Part shown: piece by piece, positions 46,189 through 46,690 of the stretch
Numbering within the stretch: position 1 is the stretch's first letter
Layout: the number at the start of each line of letters is the position of its first letter
Source of the DNA: an uncultured Holophagaceae bacterium
GTDB taxonomy: Bacteria; Acidobacteriota; Holophagae; Holophagales; Holophagaceae
Assembly (NCBI GenBank): GCA_903840385.1
Contig: CAIMFT010000064.1
Span: 1 to 46,690 of the forward strand
Direction: 5' to 3'
DNA length: 46,690 bases
The notes under the pieces: generated by a model
The model's input: the letters and a program-made list of their open reading frames with translations, nothing else
Database searches by the model: none
Told to the model about the DNA's origin: nothing
Made by a program: the position numbers and the translations under genes

Positions 46189-46374
46189 GTCTGTTTCGGC
46201 CCGCTAACCTATGTTGCTGCCCAGTTGGGTCACACGGACACCACCATGGTCGAGAAATACTATGGCCACCTCAGCCCCAGCGCGTTGGCAGGCAGCATCC
46301 GGAAGCTAGCCCCTGTGCTGAAGATCTCGAAGCCGAAGGTTCAGCCATTGAAGATCGGGAAGAAGAGAGCCTGA
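46189..46374 (+). pseudogene. C-terminal remnant of a tyrosine recombinase (integrase)
   Basis: The frame ending at the stop 46372-46374 reads PLTYVAAQLGHTDTTMVEKY, then YGHLSPSALAGSIRKLAP. This is the end of the catalytic domain of phage-type tyrosine integrases: LGH with the conserved His and the nucleophilic Tyr about nine residues later. An in-frame TGA at 46186-46188 cuts the frame just upstream and no start is available, so only about 60 residues remain. Its position within 150 bases of tRNA-Asn fits a decayed genomic island integrated in the tRNA gene. No direct repeat of the tRNA 3' end is visible in the rest of the window, so the far attachment site, if any, lies outside. Confidence 0.75.
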
Positions 46375-46585
46375 CTGGATCACACCGATCGGGCTCCTAG
46401 GCTTCGTGGAAGTCGGACCATACCAGCATCAAGTTGCTTGATCAGCTCAGCTGGCTGGCGACAATTACACGTGTCTAACGAGAGGTGGCCGTTGACGTCG
46501 GGAACTGGTTTCCATACACACCCACCAAGGTCGCTTCCGTGCATCTTGAAGCCGCCAGGAACAATAGCGAGCTACCCTGGAATGT

Positions 46586-46690
46586 ATGGATGACCTGCTT
46601 CGGACGATCCTCGAGGGCTACGAACTACCCAAGGAAGGGCTGCACGGTCCTCGCCACTGGATTAGGGTCAGCAGGGTGGGGCTGAAGCTA
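46586..46690 (+). CDS. Start of a small HGPxHW-motif protein, 3' end outside the window
   Basis: From the first in-frame ATG at 46586 (a stop precedes it at 46565) the visible 35 residues include LLRTILEGYELP and LHGPRHWIRVSRVG. The LHGPxHWxRV signature occurs in small uncharacterised bacterial proteins that I recall as HD-related, often in accessory regions. There is no strong ribosome site. The stretch 46375-46585 before it holds no gene that I can support and has lower GC than the rest of the window. Confidence 0.5.
   Translation, partial: MDDLLRTILEGYELPKEGLHGPRHWIRVSRVGLKL

Noticed and set aside
46101..46400. A 99-codon open frame after tRNA-Asn
   Set aside because: It overlaps the integrase remnant in another frame and has no motif or ribosome site; the integrase reading has clear LGH and Tyr signatures.

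Overview
The window is about 46.7 kb of densely coded, visibly GC-rich bacterial chromosome. A TonB-dependent receptor, predicted outer-membrane barrels, a lipoprotein and periplasmic binding proteins indicate a diderm (Gram-negative) cell. The abundance of PAS/REC signalling genes, the MglA/MglB pair, PKD-repeat proteins and overall gene style would fit Acidobacteriota of the Holophaga/Geothrix type. That placement is a guess from general style, not from a marker comparison.

Layout. 1-6.3 kb: the 3' part of a giant PKD-repeat exported protein, then a small outer-membrane-barrel-like protein. 6.3-10.7 kb: moaA with a secreted asparaginase-like Ntn hydrolase (minus), an unrecognised protein (plus), a bidirectional terminator, and recA. 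10.8-14.4 kb: a hybrid histidine kinase translationally coupled to a protein with a degenerate receiver. 14.4-17.5 kb: heptad repeats, a membrane glycosyltransferase, a CPA2-type antiporter and a lipoprotein. 17.5-25.7 kb: a run of five signalling genes plus a periplasmic binding protein (PAS-Fis regulator; REC-LuxR; PhnD-like binding protein overlapping a 1007-residue kinase; REC-HDOD; REC-degenerate HD-GYP). This is the most distinctive part of the window. 25.7-30.6 kb: a cobalamin-uptake operon btuB-btuF-btuC-btuD (minus) preceded by a cobalamin riboswitch. 30.65-33.3 kb: four tightly packed genes (MTA phosphorylase, unknown, cupin, M23 peptidase). 33.3-36.8 kb: a palindromic intergenic element, then an EamA transporter, rdgB and a ThiF/MoeB-like gene, a second heptad-repeat locus and a DUF6941-like gene. 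36.9-41.6 kb: a secreted 5'-nucleotidase, then the isoprenoid operon xseB-ispA-dxs (minus). 41.7-45.9 kb: an NtrC-type activator, a secreted Lys/Ala-repeat protein, deoC, and an mglB-mglA pair. 46 kb to the end: tRNA-Asn with promoter and terminator, the C-terminal remnant of a tyrosine integrase, and the start of a gene running off the window.

Most genes are core metabolism or two-component signalling. I see no CRISPR array, no rRNA, no intact mobile element and no recognised defence system. The best candidates for something undescribed are the 17.5-25.7 kb signalling locus, where an AT-rich bipartite motif is repeated upstream of two of its regulators, the HD-GYP domain stripped of its metal ligands, and the two dispersed-repeat families.
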